NCBI RefSeq assembly: GCF_036850765.1 | Contig: NC_089490.1 | Location: 241,366,442 to 241,430,441, forward strand | Direction: 5' to 3' | Origin: Saccopteryx bilineata | Taxonomy: Eukaryota > Chordata > Mammalia > Chiroptera > Emballonuridae | DNA: 64,000 nucleotides | Shown: one piece after another, positions 10,710-20,000 of the stretch | How the letters are laid out: each line of letters opens with the position of its first letter | How positions within the stretch are numbered: position 1 is the first letter of the stretch | Made by a program: the position numbers and the translations under genes | The notes under the pieces: model-generated | What the model saw: only the letters and a program-made list of their open reading frames with translations | The model's database searches: none | What the model was told of the DNA's origin: nothing

Positions 10710-11436
10710 TCTTCTAGCACCCAGTCTTTATTCATTTTTTAAAAAAAGAAATCCAAATAAGTTAGCAAAAAAATTACAAAACTATAGCAAAACCACACGA
10801 TGCTTAGTTAACAAAGGAAATCACCCTAAGACCCCCAAACCCCCAACCCCGCCTGTCCCTGGCAACTTTGCACAGGACACCTTGGTCAGATGGCAGCTTC
10901 ACAAACACACAAAACGAACAAAACATAAAAACCACTGTAAGGTTCCCAGTATTCACTGCAGAAGCTTGGCCCCCCAGGGACTTGGGAACAGAGGACTGTC
11001 CCCTTCTCCTCTTTCAATTCAGGGCAGGCCCAGCCCAGCCACTGCACCAGGAGGAGACTGAACAGGAGGTGCACAGCGTGTCCGGGTCAGGACACTGTCC
11101 CATCTCTCAAACTGTTTCTTTGCAGGAGTGGGGGTGGAATTTGAGGCTGAGTTATGATCAAAGGGAAGCTCCTGAGTTTGCCCTCTGAGCTGGACACACG
11201 CGGGGTGCTCTGGTCCCCTGCTTGACTAACTCCCTGGATGGGAATGGGCTGTGCTCTGAGCAGTCAGCTAAATGAGAGTTCCCACTCCTTCTCCGTGTGG
11301 GGTGACCTACGGGTGAGGAGGGGGTAGGCTGGCTTCCTGGTATCAGGAAGCCTGGCTCAGGTGGCCCCTGCTCCAGAAGGGGTGGCATCTGTAGCCAGCC
11401 TGTGGGCTCCTCTGGATGCTGGCCCAGCAGACAGCC
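10710..11436 (-). other. MYOG: MYOG 3' UTR (inferred extent)
   Basis: On the minus strand this follows the MYOG stop at 11437 and reaches the AATAAA at 10732-10727. About 700 bases is in keeping with a myogenin mRNA of roughly 1.5 kb. Confidence 0.65.
10727..10732 (-). terminator. MYOG: MYOG poly(A) signal
   Basis: Plus-strand 'tttatt' is AATAAA on the minus strand, followed by 'gactgggtgc'. It is the first canonical signal downstream of the MYOG stop codon. Confidence 0.75.
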
Positions 11437-11558
11437 TCAGTTGGGCATGGTTTCATCTGGGAAGGCCACAGAGACGTCCTCCATGGTGATGCTGTCCACG
11501 ATGGAGGTCAGCGAGTGCAGGTTGTGGGCGTCGGTAGGGTCAGCTGTGAGCAGGTGGT
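11437..11558 (-). CDS. MYOG: MYOG exon 3 (coding part)
   Basis: The acceptor 'ccctgcag' is followed by ac-cac-ctg, reading (D)[19 protein letters not shown].. and ending '[10 protein letters not shown]' with TGA at 11439-11437. This C-terminal Ser/Thr-rich region is the second activation domain of the family. Confidence 0.96.
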
Positions 11559-13205
11559 CTGCAGGGAGAAGGTGGGAGGGCATTACCTGGGCCATGCAGG
11601 GCCTCTCAAGACCCAGGACAGTTGAGTGAGCAAAGCTCAGGAGTACTACTGTCTTTCCTGAGGGCACAGGTGTGATGTGTGTGCCTCCTCTGTGCACTCT
11701 GCTGGTGGGATTAGGGTTGGAAGCAGCTATTCCAACTGTGGTGGGGGTGGAGGTAGGTGGAGCCTGGATAAGTCTCCTGGGAGATGGACCTGCCCTTGCT
11801 GGCCAGTTAGGCAGCACTGACTCAGCGACTCCCAGGGACCCCTGGGGCAGGACTGTCTCCTCCCCTGGAGGTCAGCCTCTAGCCACCAGGCTCCAGCTGG
11901 GAGCTGCACGAGGCTGGGGCCTCTTTAGCTGGTCAAGGCCTCAGGAGGCACAATCCACTACCAGGGCCCTAGGCTCAGCAGGTCACCGCAGAGACCAAGG
12001 GAAGAAGCCTGGGGCAGGGAATAAGGTAAGAGGGGGCACCTGGACAGGATACAGGCCGAAGCATTTGAGCCAACTTGAGCAGGGTCCCATCTCACTTACC
12101 TCCTGGGTTGGGGCCGAACTCCAGTGCGCTGCCCCACTCTGGACTGCAGGAGGCGCTGTGGGAGCTGCATTCGCTGGGCACCTGCAGGACACAAAGGCAC
12201 AAGGTCAGGCACCTCTGCTCTGGGTGGTGTCCTCTGTCCAGGACCATGGGCAGAGCTCCTTTGTAGAGGCTGCAGCCCCCAACCTAAGATCTTCCTAATG
12301 AACCCCTTCCCTGCCCCTGCCTGGCCATAGAACCCCAGCTTCTAGGCCTTTCCTGGCTTCCATCTGAGGTGGACACCAGCTTAAAGGGGTGTCTGGTTTC
12401 CTGGCCCTAAGATAAGGATGTCTGGCCTAACCAGGGCTTCCCTGTGCAGGTGCTGGGGTTCCAGGTTGGGGGTTGAGTTGTCCTCCCGTGGGCTTAGTTG
12501 TGCTTGTAGGCCCCATCCCCAGGAGCTTCACCCAGCTGACTCAGGACCTGCTCCTTGATCCCTCCTTCCTTCTGCCCTCTTGCCCCCCCATCTCTGTTTC
12601 TCTTCCCGCTGCCGCTGTCCTGTCTGGAGAGGACACGGGTCACGGGGCAGCTGGACAGCCCACCTCTGACACAGGACCGTCAGACAAGCCCCACGCAGGG
12701 GCCTGAGGCTGGGGCAGGTTGGGGCTCCACTTACCCCTGCCTGGGGCCCGCCCCCACCACGGTAGCGCAGCCCGCGCTCCTCCTGGTTGAGGGAGCTGAG
12801 CAGCGCCTGCAGGCGTTCGATGTACTGGATGGCGCTGCGCAGGATCTCCACCTTGGGCAGCCGCTGGTTGGGGTTCAGCAGGGTGCTCCTTTTCAGGGCC
12901 TCGAAGGCCTCGTTCACCTTCTTGAGCCTGCGCTTCTCCCGCAGCGTGGCCGCCCGCCGCCGGTCCACGGACACAGACTTCCTCTTGCACACCTTACAGG
13001 CCCACGGCAGGCACTGACCCGGGCAGTGCTCGGGGGTCCCCAGCCCCTTGTCTTCCAGGGGCCCCCGAGCCTCGGGGCTCAGGCTGAGCTCAGTCCGCTC
13101 GTAGCCCGGCGGCTCGAAGCCCTGGAGGTGGACAGGCAGGTAGTTTTCCCCATCGTAGAAGTGGGGCTCCTGGTAGAAGTAGGGGGGTGTCTCATAAAGC
13201 TCCAT
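11437..13205 (-). CDS. MYOG: Myogenin, complete (three exons)
   Basis: Myogenin is the nuclear bHLH transcription factor that drives terminal differentiation of skeletal muscle. It acts as a heterodimer with E-proteins on CANNTG boxes. The CDS is 13205-12735, 12181-12100 and 11558-11437 on the minus strand: 675 bases, 224 aa plus stop, the human length. It begins [14 protein letters not shown]. The motif '[11 protein letters not shown]' is at residues 66-76, the basic region '[21 protein letters not shown]' falls around 81-101 with the Ala-Thr of the 'myogenic code' at 86-87, and the HLH runs to about 132. The tail ends '[13 protein letters not shown]'. An in-frame ATG lies 25 codons upstream; I prefer 13205 because it matches the known myogenin N-terminus and the TATA-like box sits just upstream of the longer start. 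Confidence 0.97.
12100..12181 (-). CDS. MYOG: MYOG exon 2
   Basis: 82 bases reading [20 protein letters not shown] and then EFGPNPG. The acceptor is 'tcctgcag' next to 12181 and the donor 'g|gtaagt' has GT at 12099-12098. It ends one base into the Asp codon. Confidence 0.95.
12735..13205 (-). CDS. MYOG: MYOG exon 1 (coding part)
   Basis: It carries codons 1-157: the N-terminal activation region, the Cys-rich 'CKVCKRK' segment, the full bHLH and the Gly-rich stretch ending '[11 protein letters not shown]'. The donor on the minus strand is 'ggg|gtaagt', with GT at 12734-12733, phase 0. Confidence 0.97.
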
Positions 13206-13263
13206 GGGGTCGGAAGAGGCTTGTTCCTGCCACCAGCCCCCCAGCTCCTGCAGCCCCTCACGC

Positions 13264-13269
13264 CAACTG
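13264..13269 (-). promoter_or_regulatory. MYOG: MYOG proximal E-box (CAGTTG)
   Basis: Minus-strand CAGTTG (plus CAACTG) lies immediately downstream of the TATA-like box, the position of the well-known proximal E-box through which MyoD-family proteins control myogenin. Recognition is by motif and position. Confidence 0.8.
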
Positions 13270-13279
13270 CTGGGTGCCA

Positions 13280-13285
13280 TTTAAA
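13280..13285 (-). promoter_or_regulatory. MYOG: MYOG TATA-like box (TTTAAA)
   Basis: On the minus strand 'gggtttaaatggc' lies about 75 bases upstream of the chosen ATG. It predicts a transcription start near 13250-13255 and a 5' UTR of about 50 bases. Confidence 0.75.
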
Positions 13286-13311
13286 CCCTCTCTGCTGGCA
13301 TGGAACCAGAG

Positions 13312-13321
13312 ATAAATATAG
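13312..13321 (-). promoter_or_regulatory. MYOG: MYOG MEF2 site (CTATATTTAT)
   Basis: Minus-strand CTATATTTAT is a full match to the MEF2 consensus CTA(A/T)4TA-R and lies about 30 bases upstream of the TATA-like box, as in the characterised mouse promoter. Confidence 0.88.
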
Positions 13322-13332
13322 CCAACGCCACG

Positions 13333-13341
13333 GAAACCTGA
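13333..13341 (-). promoter_or_regulatory. MYOG: MYOG MEF3 / SIX site (TCAGGTTTC)
   Basis: Minus-strand TCAGGTTTC is an exact match to the MEF3 motif bound by SIX1/SIX4. It lies just upstream of the MEF2 site, completing the standard embryonic myogenin promoter arrangement. Confidence 0.88.
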
Positions 13342-13344
13342 GCC

Positions 13345-13911
13345 CCCTCTAAGCTGTTGCTGCACATCAAGACATTCACAGCGGATTAGACGTGAACACC
13401 CCCGCCCCCCTGCCCCGGCCTCCACCCACCCACCCAGCCGGCCCGCCCCGCTGCTGGCTGCTCCCGTGCCCTGGGAGGGAGGCCGTCGGGTGTAATTTGA
13501 TTAGTTTTCATTTCTCTGCAGCCCTCACAGGGCAGGCAGGGGAGGTGGGGGGACACATTCTCATCTGCTCCTTTCAGTTACTCCTGGCGGGGGGCCTGCC
13601 TGCTCGTTCTTTGCTGATCCCAATGCAGTGGGGTTGCAGGCAAGATAGGGTGGGTTTAGGCTGGAAGGTGTCTTAGGTCAATTTATTCCTCAGCTTCCTG
13701 ACAGCACTCCTGTCCAATGAGACTCCCTCCCAAAGGGTGAGGCTGCTGCCCACACAGGGCAGGTGTGGGAACTCAGTGTCCAGGGGTAAGAAGGGCCAAA
13801 ACTTTGGGGCCCAGTGGTCACTTCCGTTTTCCACAGCAGCTTTGACATAATAACTCTCTCTGGGCTCATGTGACTGGGGACAAATCGAAGCAAGAGGAAT
13901 TTTGAGGTCTT
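13345..13911. other. MYOG upstream flank
   Basis: There is a C-rich stretch (13398-13445, 'cccacccacccagccggcccgcc') followed by an AT-rich patch 'taatttgattagttttc' near 13493-13510. It probably contains further MYOG upstream control sequence, but I can name no site firmly. No open frame here is convincing. Confidence 0.4.
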
Positions 13912-13917
13912 GTTTTT

Positions 13918-14340
13918 TTTTTTTTTTTTTGCATTTTTCTGAAGCTGGAAACAGGGAGAGACAGTCAGACAGACTCCCGCATGCGCCCGACCGGGATCCA
14001 CCCGGCACGCCCACCAGGGGCGACGCTCTGCCCACCAGGGGGCGATGCTCTGCCCATCCTGGGCGTCACCATGTTGCGACCCTCCTGGGTGTCGCCATGT
14101 TGCGACCAGAGCCACTCTAGCGCCTGGGGCAGAGGCCAAGGAGCCATCCCCAGTGCCCGGGCCATCTTTGCTCCAATGGAGCCTTGGCTGCGGGAGGGGA
14201 AGAGAGAGACAGAGAGGAAGGCGCGGCGGAGGGGTGGAGAAGCAAATGGGCGCTTCTCCTATGTGCCCTGGCCGGGAATCGAACCCGGGTCCTCCGCACG
14301 CTAGGCCGACGCTCTACCGCTGAGCCAACCGGCCAGGGCT
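13918..14340 (-). mobile_element. SINE, tRNA-headed, young copy
   Basis: In minus orientation, flanked by the direct repeat 'gaggtcttgttttt' at 13904-13917 and 14341-14354. The head is at 14265-14340 (plus-strand complement 'gaatcgaacccgggtcc...ccaaccggccaggg'). It carries an extra internal tandem unit at 14056-14107 that most other copies lack. Confidence 0.95.
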
Positions 14341-14354
14341 GAGGTCTTGTTTTT

Positions 14355-15998
14355 ATTTTGTGCCAGGGGTCAGTGGAAATCTTGAACACACTAGTCGGGG
14401 TAGGGCCACCATCCCCACTGTGGAAAGTCAAGGTCTAGGAAGCTTTGGGTCTCCTTCTCTCACTCTGGGTCCTCCTGTGTCATCTCCTCGAGTCTGTTTC
14501 TGCCTCACTGGACACCAAGATTTTCCCGACTCCTTACCATGGGGGTGGAGGTACAGAGCCCTTTGACTCAGTGTAAGTCTCCCCTCTCCTTGACCACCTA
14601 GCTTGATTCCACATCTTCTTGTCTGAGCCTTCAGTCTATCCTGCAGGTCTCAAATGTTTGGTGCAGGAGGGACTCAACAACCTTTGGGTTCTCAGTCCAT
14701 GGTCCCCTCTCAGCAGAGGCCTTGGGGTCTGAAGGGACCTATGCTCCATGCAGTGGGCAGGCTTCAGGGGCCAGAGGTGGACAAGGCTTGTCTTAGGGCT
14801 TCAGGGTTAGTGGCATACCCAAGGCAGGCTCTCTGCCCTCAAGGACCTTGCTGTCTGGTGGACCCTGACGGTCACCTGATTCCACTCAACCCCTAGCACT
14901 GACATCGCCTGCCCAGGTGGCCACTGACCAGTACTGCTGACTCAGCTCTGGCCACAAGGAGGTCTTCTGGGTTCTAAACTGCAATCTGCCCCTTTTCTCG
15001 ATCCTTCGGTCCCAGTTTTCCTCTAGGACCTCAGTAAAAGCACTGGACTAAGTCCAGTCCCTCCGCTGTGAAAGATGAGGCTGGTACTGTCAGTCCCTAC
15101 AGTGGTGAGGACAACAGAGGAAGAGAAGTTGTGAGGGGCTCCAGGCAGACGTCACAGGGGAGGGGAGATCCGAATGGAGCTTGGGGAACCTGGCTTCCCT
15201 TCCTCTCCTTGTCTGTGGGGAGGGGCCAGGAAAATGCTGGTGTCCGTGTCCCTCAGGGTAGGGAACAGAGGTGAGGAGTGACATAGCTGGACAGTAAGAC
15301 CTCAGCAGGTTGAGGGGGGCAGCAAGGTCTGCACTTGGCTCTTGGCCTCACCACTGTTTCTAACATACCAAGGAAAAAAGAAAAAGAAAACTTTGCCTCA
15401 GTTTACTCTCTAATCCCATGAGCCCTGAGAATAGGCATGATGCTGAAGTTGCTACGGAAACCCAGAAACTGCATCATTTTGTCCTTTTGGGATCCAATCT
15501 GTCTTGCGTCCAAACAACATGTCCACATCTTCTAAAAACAGGAGCAGGAGAATTGGGCCTGTTTTGTGAGGATTACTATCCTGTGGGCGAGACTGGACAC
15601 ACGTGAATGTTAAATTACAATGTGAGAGAGTTGTTTTAATTCTGCAGGGAGCTTGGGGCCACCACCGTTTGCAAATGATTTGGTTCATCAAACAGTCATG
15701 TCTTGTGGAGAGCCTGTGTGGAGGGTGGGATGGGGAGGACACTCAGGGTCCAGATGAGAAGAGAAGGGGACGAGGAAGGGTGGACAGGTTTGGATGGAGC
15801 TCAGGGTTCAGGACAAGCCTGCAGAGATGTGGGGGACACCCAGCCGGCCTGGAAGGGACTTGAAAGCTGAGGCCGGGGCACCACATGGACAACCATTATT
15901 ATTCTTCGAGGGCGAGGCTGTGAGGTCCCAGAAGTCTCCTCAAAGACAGGAGGAAGTTTCGATCAGAAGAGGACAGATGTTTCAGCTGGCATAAGGGA
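14355..15998. other. Intergenic, MYOG to ADORA1, proximal part
   Basis: I see no exon or recognised repeat. A near-perfect Maf-recognition-like palindrome, TGCTGACTCAGC, lies at 14935-14946. Long open frames here are short and uninformative. Confidence 0.4.
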
Positions 15999-16044
15999 TG
16001 GTGTGTGTGTGCGTGCATGCATGCGTGTGTGTATGAGTGAGTGA

Positions 16045-16093
<49 letters not shown>

Positions 16094-16110
16094 TGAGAGA
16101 GAGAGAGAGG
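15999..16110 (+). repeat. Compound (GT)n/(GA)n microsatellite
   Basis: GT repeats with GC and GA interruptions pass into a (GA)n tract at about 16062-16110. It is highly likely to be polymorphic. Confidence 0.93.
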
Positions 16111-16302
16111 CAGGGGAATGGTTGTTGCAATGAAAGGGCACCTGCCATGTGCAAGGTCCTCTCCCTGAGACTGTGTCCCTGGCTGTCCTCCTGGCCTCCA
16201 GGGACCCAGAACAGCAGGAATGGGGGAGGGAAAACCTGGCCCCACCCCCGTGTGATATATATATGTATTCATTCACTCTTTCAGTAAGAGACATGTCTTG
16301 CC

Positions 16303-17027
16303 TGCCTGACCAGCGGTGATACAATGGATAGAGCATCGATCTGGGATACTGAAGGCCCAGGTTCAAAACTCCAAGGTCACTGGCTTGAGTGGAGGATCGT
16401 CACCATGATCCCAAGGTCACTAACTTGAGGAAGGAGTCACTGGTTTGGCTGAAGCACCTCCTATCCCCCAACCCCATCAAGGCACATATGAGAAGCAATC
16501 AATGAACAACTAAGGATACGCAACAAGTTGATGCTTCTTATCTCTCTCCCTTCCTGTCTTTTTTTTTTTTTTTTCCTTTTTCTGAAGCTGGAAACAGGGA
16601 GAGACAGTCAGACAGACTCCCGCGTGCGCCCGACCGGGATCCACCCGGCACGCCCACCAGGGGCGACGCTCTGCCCACCAGGGGGCGTTGCTCTGCCCAT
16701 CCTGGGCGTCGCCATGTTGCGACCAGAGCCACTCTAGCGCCTGAGGCAGAGGCCACAGAGCCATCCCCAGCGCCCGGGCCATCTTTGCTCCAATGGAGCC
16801 TTGGCTGCGGGAGGGGAAGAGAGAGACAGAGAGGAAAGTGCAGCGGAGGGGTGGAGAAGCAAATGGGCGCTTCTCCTGTGTGCCCTGGCCGGGAATTGAA
16901 CCCGGGTCCTCCGCACACTAGGCCGACGCTCTACCGCTGAGCCAACTGGCCAGGGCTCCCTTCCTGTCTTCATCTCTCTTTCTTTCTCTTGCAAAAGAAA
17001 AAAAAAAGAAAAGAAAGAAGCATGTCT
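16303..17027 (+). mobile_element. SINE of the second tRNA family, split by another SINE
   Basis: The head 'cctgaccagcggtgatacaatggatagagc' with 'aggttcaaaactcc' starts near 16305. The body contains repeated 'ccaaggtcact' units and 'aaggcacatatgagaagcaatc'. The element is interrupted at 16561-16955 by a younger opposite-strand SINE and resumes at 16971 to end in the A-rich tail at about 16994-17027. Confidence 0.85.
16561..16955 (-). mobile_element. SINE, young copy nested in another SINE
   Basis: In minus orientation. The exact 15-base target-site duplication 'ctcccttcctgtctt' is at 16546-16560 and 16956-16970, inside the CT-rich 3' part of the host SINE. The sequence is very close to the copies at 13918 and 40401. 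Confidence 0.95.
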
Positions 17028-20000
17028 TTCACCCACCTTGTGCTGGGTGCCGGGGCTGTCACATGAGTGTGCCTGCCGCACACGTAAGCACAGCGTGTCT
17101 CCAAGGTAGAAAATGTGATATGACCCAGAGAAGGGGCATGTCCTCCCTCCTGACATGCAGAACTCAGTTTTCTGAGCTTAGGGTGACCTATGTGTCTGCA
17201 TTTCTGTGACAGTGTGTACATGTGTTTGTGTGTCTGTTGAAGTGTCTGGGAGACCCTGTCACAGCTCCAGTCTGGGGCCCGGGACTCAGAAGATAGGGCA
17301 GCTCAGGTGTCTCTGACTTTGACACCCTGAGAGAGAGATTGTCCCTTTACCAGAGTTGAGCTGTGGAGAGGTTGCACCTGGAGGCCTGGTCTTCCTCCCC
17401 TGTGCACCCCCCTCCCCGCAAGCTGCCCTCTGATGGACAGGAACACATTGGGGCCACCACAGAGCGGTCTTTGTGCTCCCAGCCGCGGAGATCCGTCACA
17501 GCGACCTGACAGCAGGGCGTCGGGCCTTAATCCCTACCCTGCTGGCCTGGGTACACGGGGCCTGCCCACAGAAGCCTCCTCCTCCAGCATTAAGCCCCCC
17601 CAGAGGAAGCCCTTGCCCCCACCTGACGGTCTTAATTTGACTGTATTTGCATGCTGGGCTGACCTCATTTGCATGGTCCCAGGAATCCCCCTCACCTGAC
17701 CCTCTCCTCCTCACCCTGCTGCTCACCAGACCTGTCTCTCTGACTCCCAGCCTCTCCAGCACTGCAGGCAGACCTCTCGGGTGGACGGACCTGGGTGGCC
17801 AGGTTGCATGGCTAACATACAGACAGGCTCCCGCTCCAGGGTCTCCCGTGCTTGGAATGAGGGGGAGGGTCTGAAAGGGCGAGAGCCTCTGGCTTCTGCA
17901 AACATAGCTGAGCTTCTGTTCTCTGGCTGGGGTGGTAGAAAGAAGCTTCCACAGGCCCTGGAAGTCGGCACAATGGGTGCAAACCAGCACGGTTCTCCGT
18001 AGGGCAGGAGCTTTGCAGTGAGGACGGCCACAGAATCAGAGAAAGTCTGAGCCAGGAGGCATCCTGAGGATAAGCTGTCCCCCTCCTTCCTCTACAAACT
18101 GAGAAACAGGCTCAGAGAAGGAAAGCGACAGGCTCCAGGGTGCAATGTGAGGGGGTGTCGCCCTTGTGTCTGAGCTTAGATCTGGGGCCCAGTCGGGTGC
18201 CTCCTCTCCTTCCCTGAGTCTGACAGATGGATAAGGCTCCGCTGTCACAGTGAGCCATGCTTTCCAGGTGTGCCCTGGCTCAGGTAGGAGATGGCAGGGC
18301 CTTGGAGGTAGTGTAGGCTGCAAGTGGGGTTCAGGGAGACCCCAGAGAAGTCGTGATGAAGATATTGCTCAGGGGCGATGGTCTGGGGAGACGGAGGCCT
18401 GAGGGCTTGAGGCAGGAGGTGGGTTTAGAGCCAAATCAGAACTGTGGGGGCGGGAAGGTGAGGGGGACCCACATTGTTTCCACGAAAGACCAAGCATCAG
18501 ATGACCACTGGGAAATCCGTCCCTGCCTGGAATCTGCAGCTCAGAGCAGGTCACTCACCAAGAATCTCTGGCCTCCATTGAAGGTGCCACCTGGAGGCTG
18601 AAAGGAAGGGTCTTTGGGGAGTGGGGTGTGGGGAGGTGGCCAGCAGCGCTAGGTTTAAAAATAGCTGAATAGACTCAGCAGAGTGTGTGACTGGGTGAAC
18701 CTGGGCCTTCGGGAAAGCAAGTGAGGATTTCTCAGGGGTGGTTCGATGAGCCGGGCCTGCAGCGCAGATCCAGATGAGCCCTGTCAGGAAGTGAAGGCCA
18801 GTGGAAGAACGAGCCGGATCGAGGCAGGTACTACTGTCCTTGCTCCTCTCTGGTCTCACATTTGTAAATAAGGGGCTGGACCAAGTGACCCATCAACCCC
18901 TTGAAAGGTGGCATTCTCATTCTGACTCTGAGTGTGGCCTGCCAGGTGCTCATGGAGTCAGGTCAGGAGGACTGTTTGGAGTCCTTTGAGCTGGGCCTGG
19001 GCCTGAAGAAGGAACTCATGGGGTCAGTGAGGAGCATGTCTTCAGGCATTTTCTTCCCTTTTTGTTTCCACATCTGCCCCCATGCTCTTTCTAAAAAGCC
19101 ACTGGATGGCTCTCTGGACCCATTCCAGCCCACCCACACCTGCCTGGCTACTCTCGGCCCTCCTGGCCTCTAGACCTCTTCCCCCCACCCCACCCCCTTC
19201 TGGCTGCCCCATTCTGCCCTCCTTGTGCGTTCAGAAGCCCGAGCGGGCCATACCACCCCTACCACTCCCCGGGAAGCTTCTATTTCTGCCTCTTTGACAA
19301 GTAGTGACATATTTGGGAGCAGCTGCTGCCTGGGTGGGGACGCCTTTGCTTTTCTCCTGCTCTGTCTTCTCCTCTCCAGTGCCTCTCCTACAACCACCCC
19401 TCCCAGAATGCACCCCAGGACCCTCCCTGCATTCCCCTTGTGGGAACTCAGACGTCCAGCTTTGCCTGGGTTCCTGCAGGGCTGACCCAGGCTCTAGACT
19501 GGGACAAAAGGACCTTTCTGGGACAGAAAGTCAGGTGGCTGTGTGGGCAGCATGGGGCCGCCTCTGCCAAGTCCCAAGTTGTGTGGCTTGAGGCAAGTCT
19601 CTTCCCCTTGGGACTTCATTTTTAGATTTTTAAAATGGGGGTGATAAGTAATGTCTTCCCTGGCGACGTAACTGGTTCTGTTGCCTATAAATTGTAGGGT
19701 CTTGGAGCTCCTCTCGGCCTCTCTGAGGACGTTAGTCCTTGTCCCTCCTTTCCCCATGTGTCTCCAACTTCTCCATCTCTGCTGGCCTTTCCCCCGAGCT
19801 TGTGAACATGCTGAAGTCTCTCCCATCAAAATCCCTCCCTTCTCCATGTTGCCCTCAGCGATGGCTGGGTCACAACCTCTCCTTCGTCATCAAGTTTCTG
19901 GAGGAAGGACTTTACACTTACTCACTTATCTACTCATTGGCTCCCACCTTCCTGGGGACACCAGACACCCTCAGCAGGTGCCCGCTCCAGCTGACAGTTC

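Noticed and set aside
12555..13352. 265-codon plus-strand open frame over MYOG exon 1
   Set aside because: It is a shadow of the real MYOG coding exon on the opposite strand.
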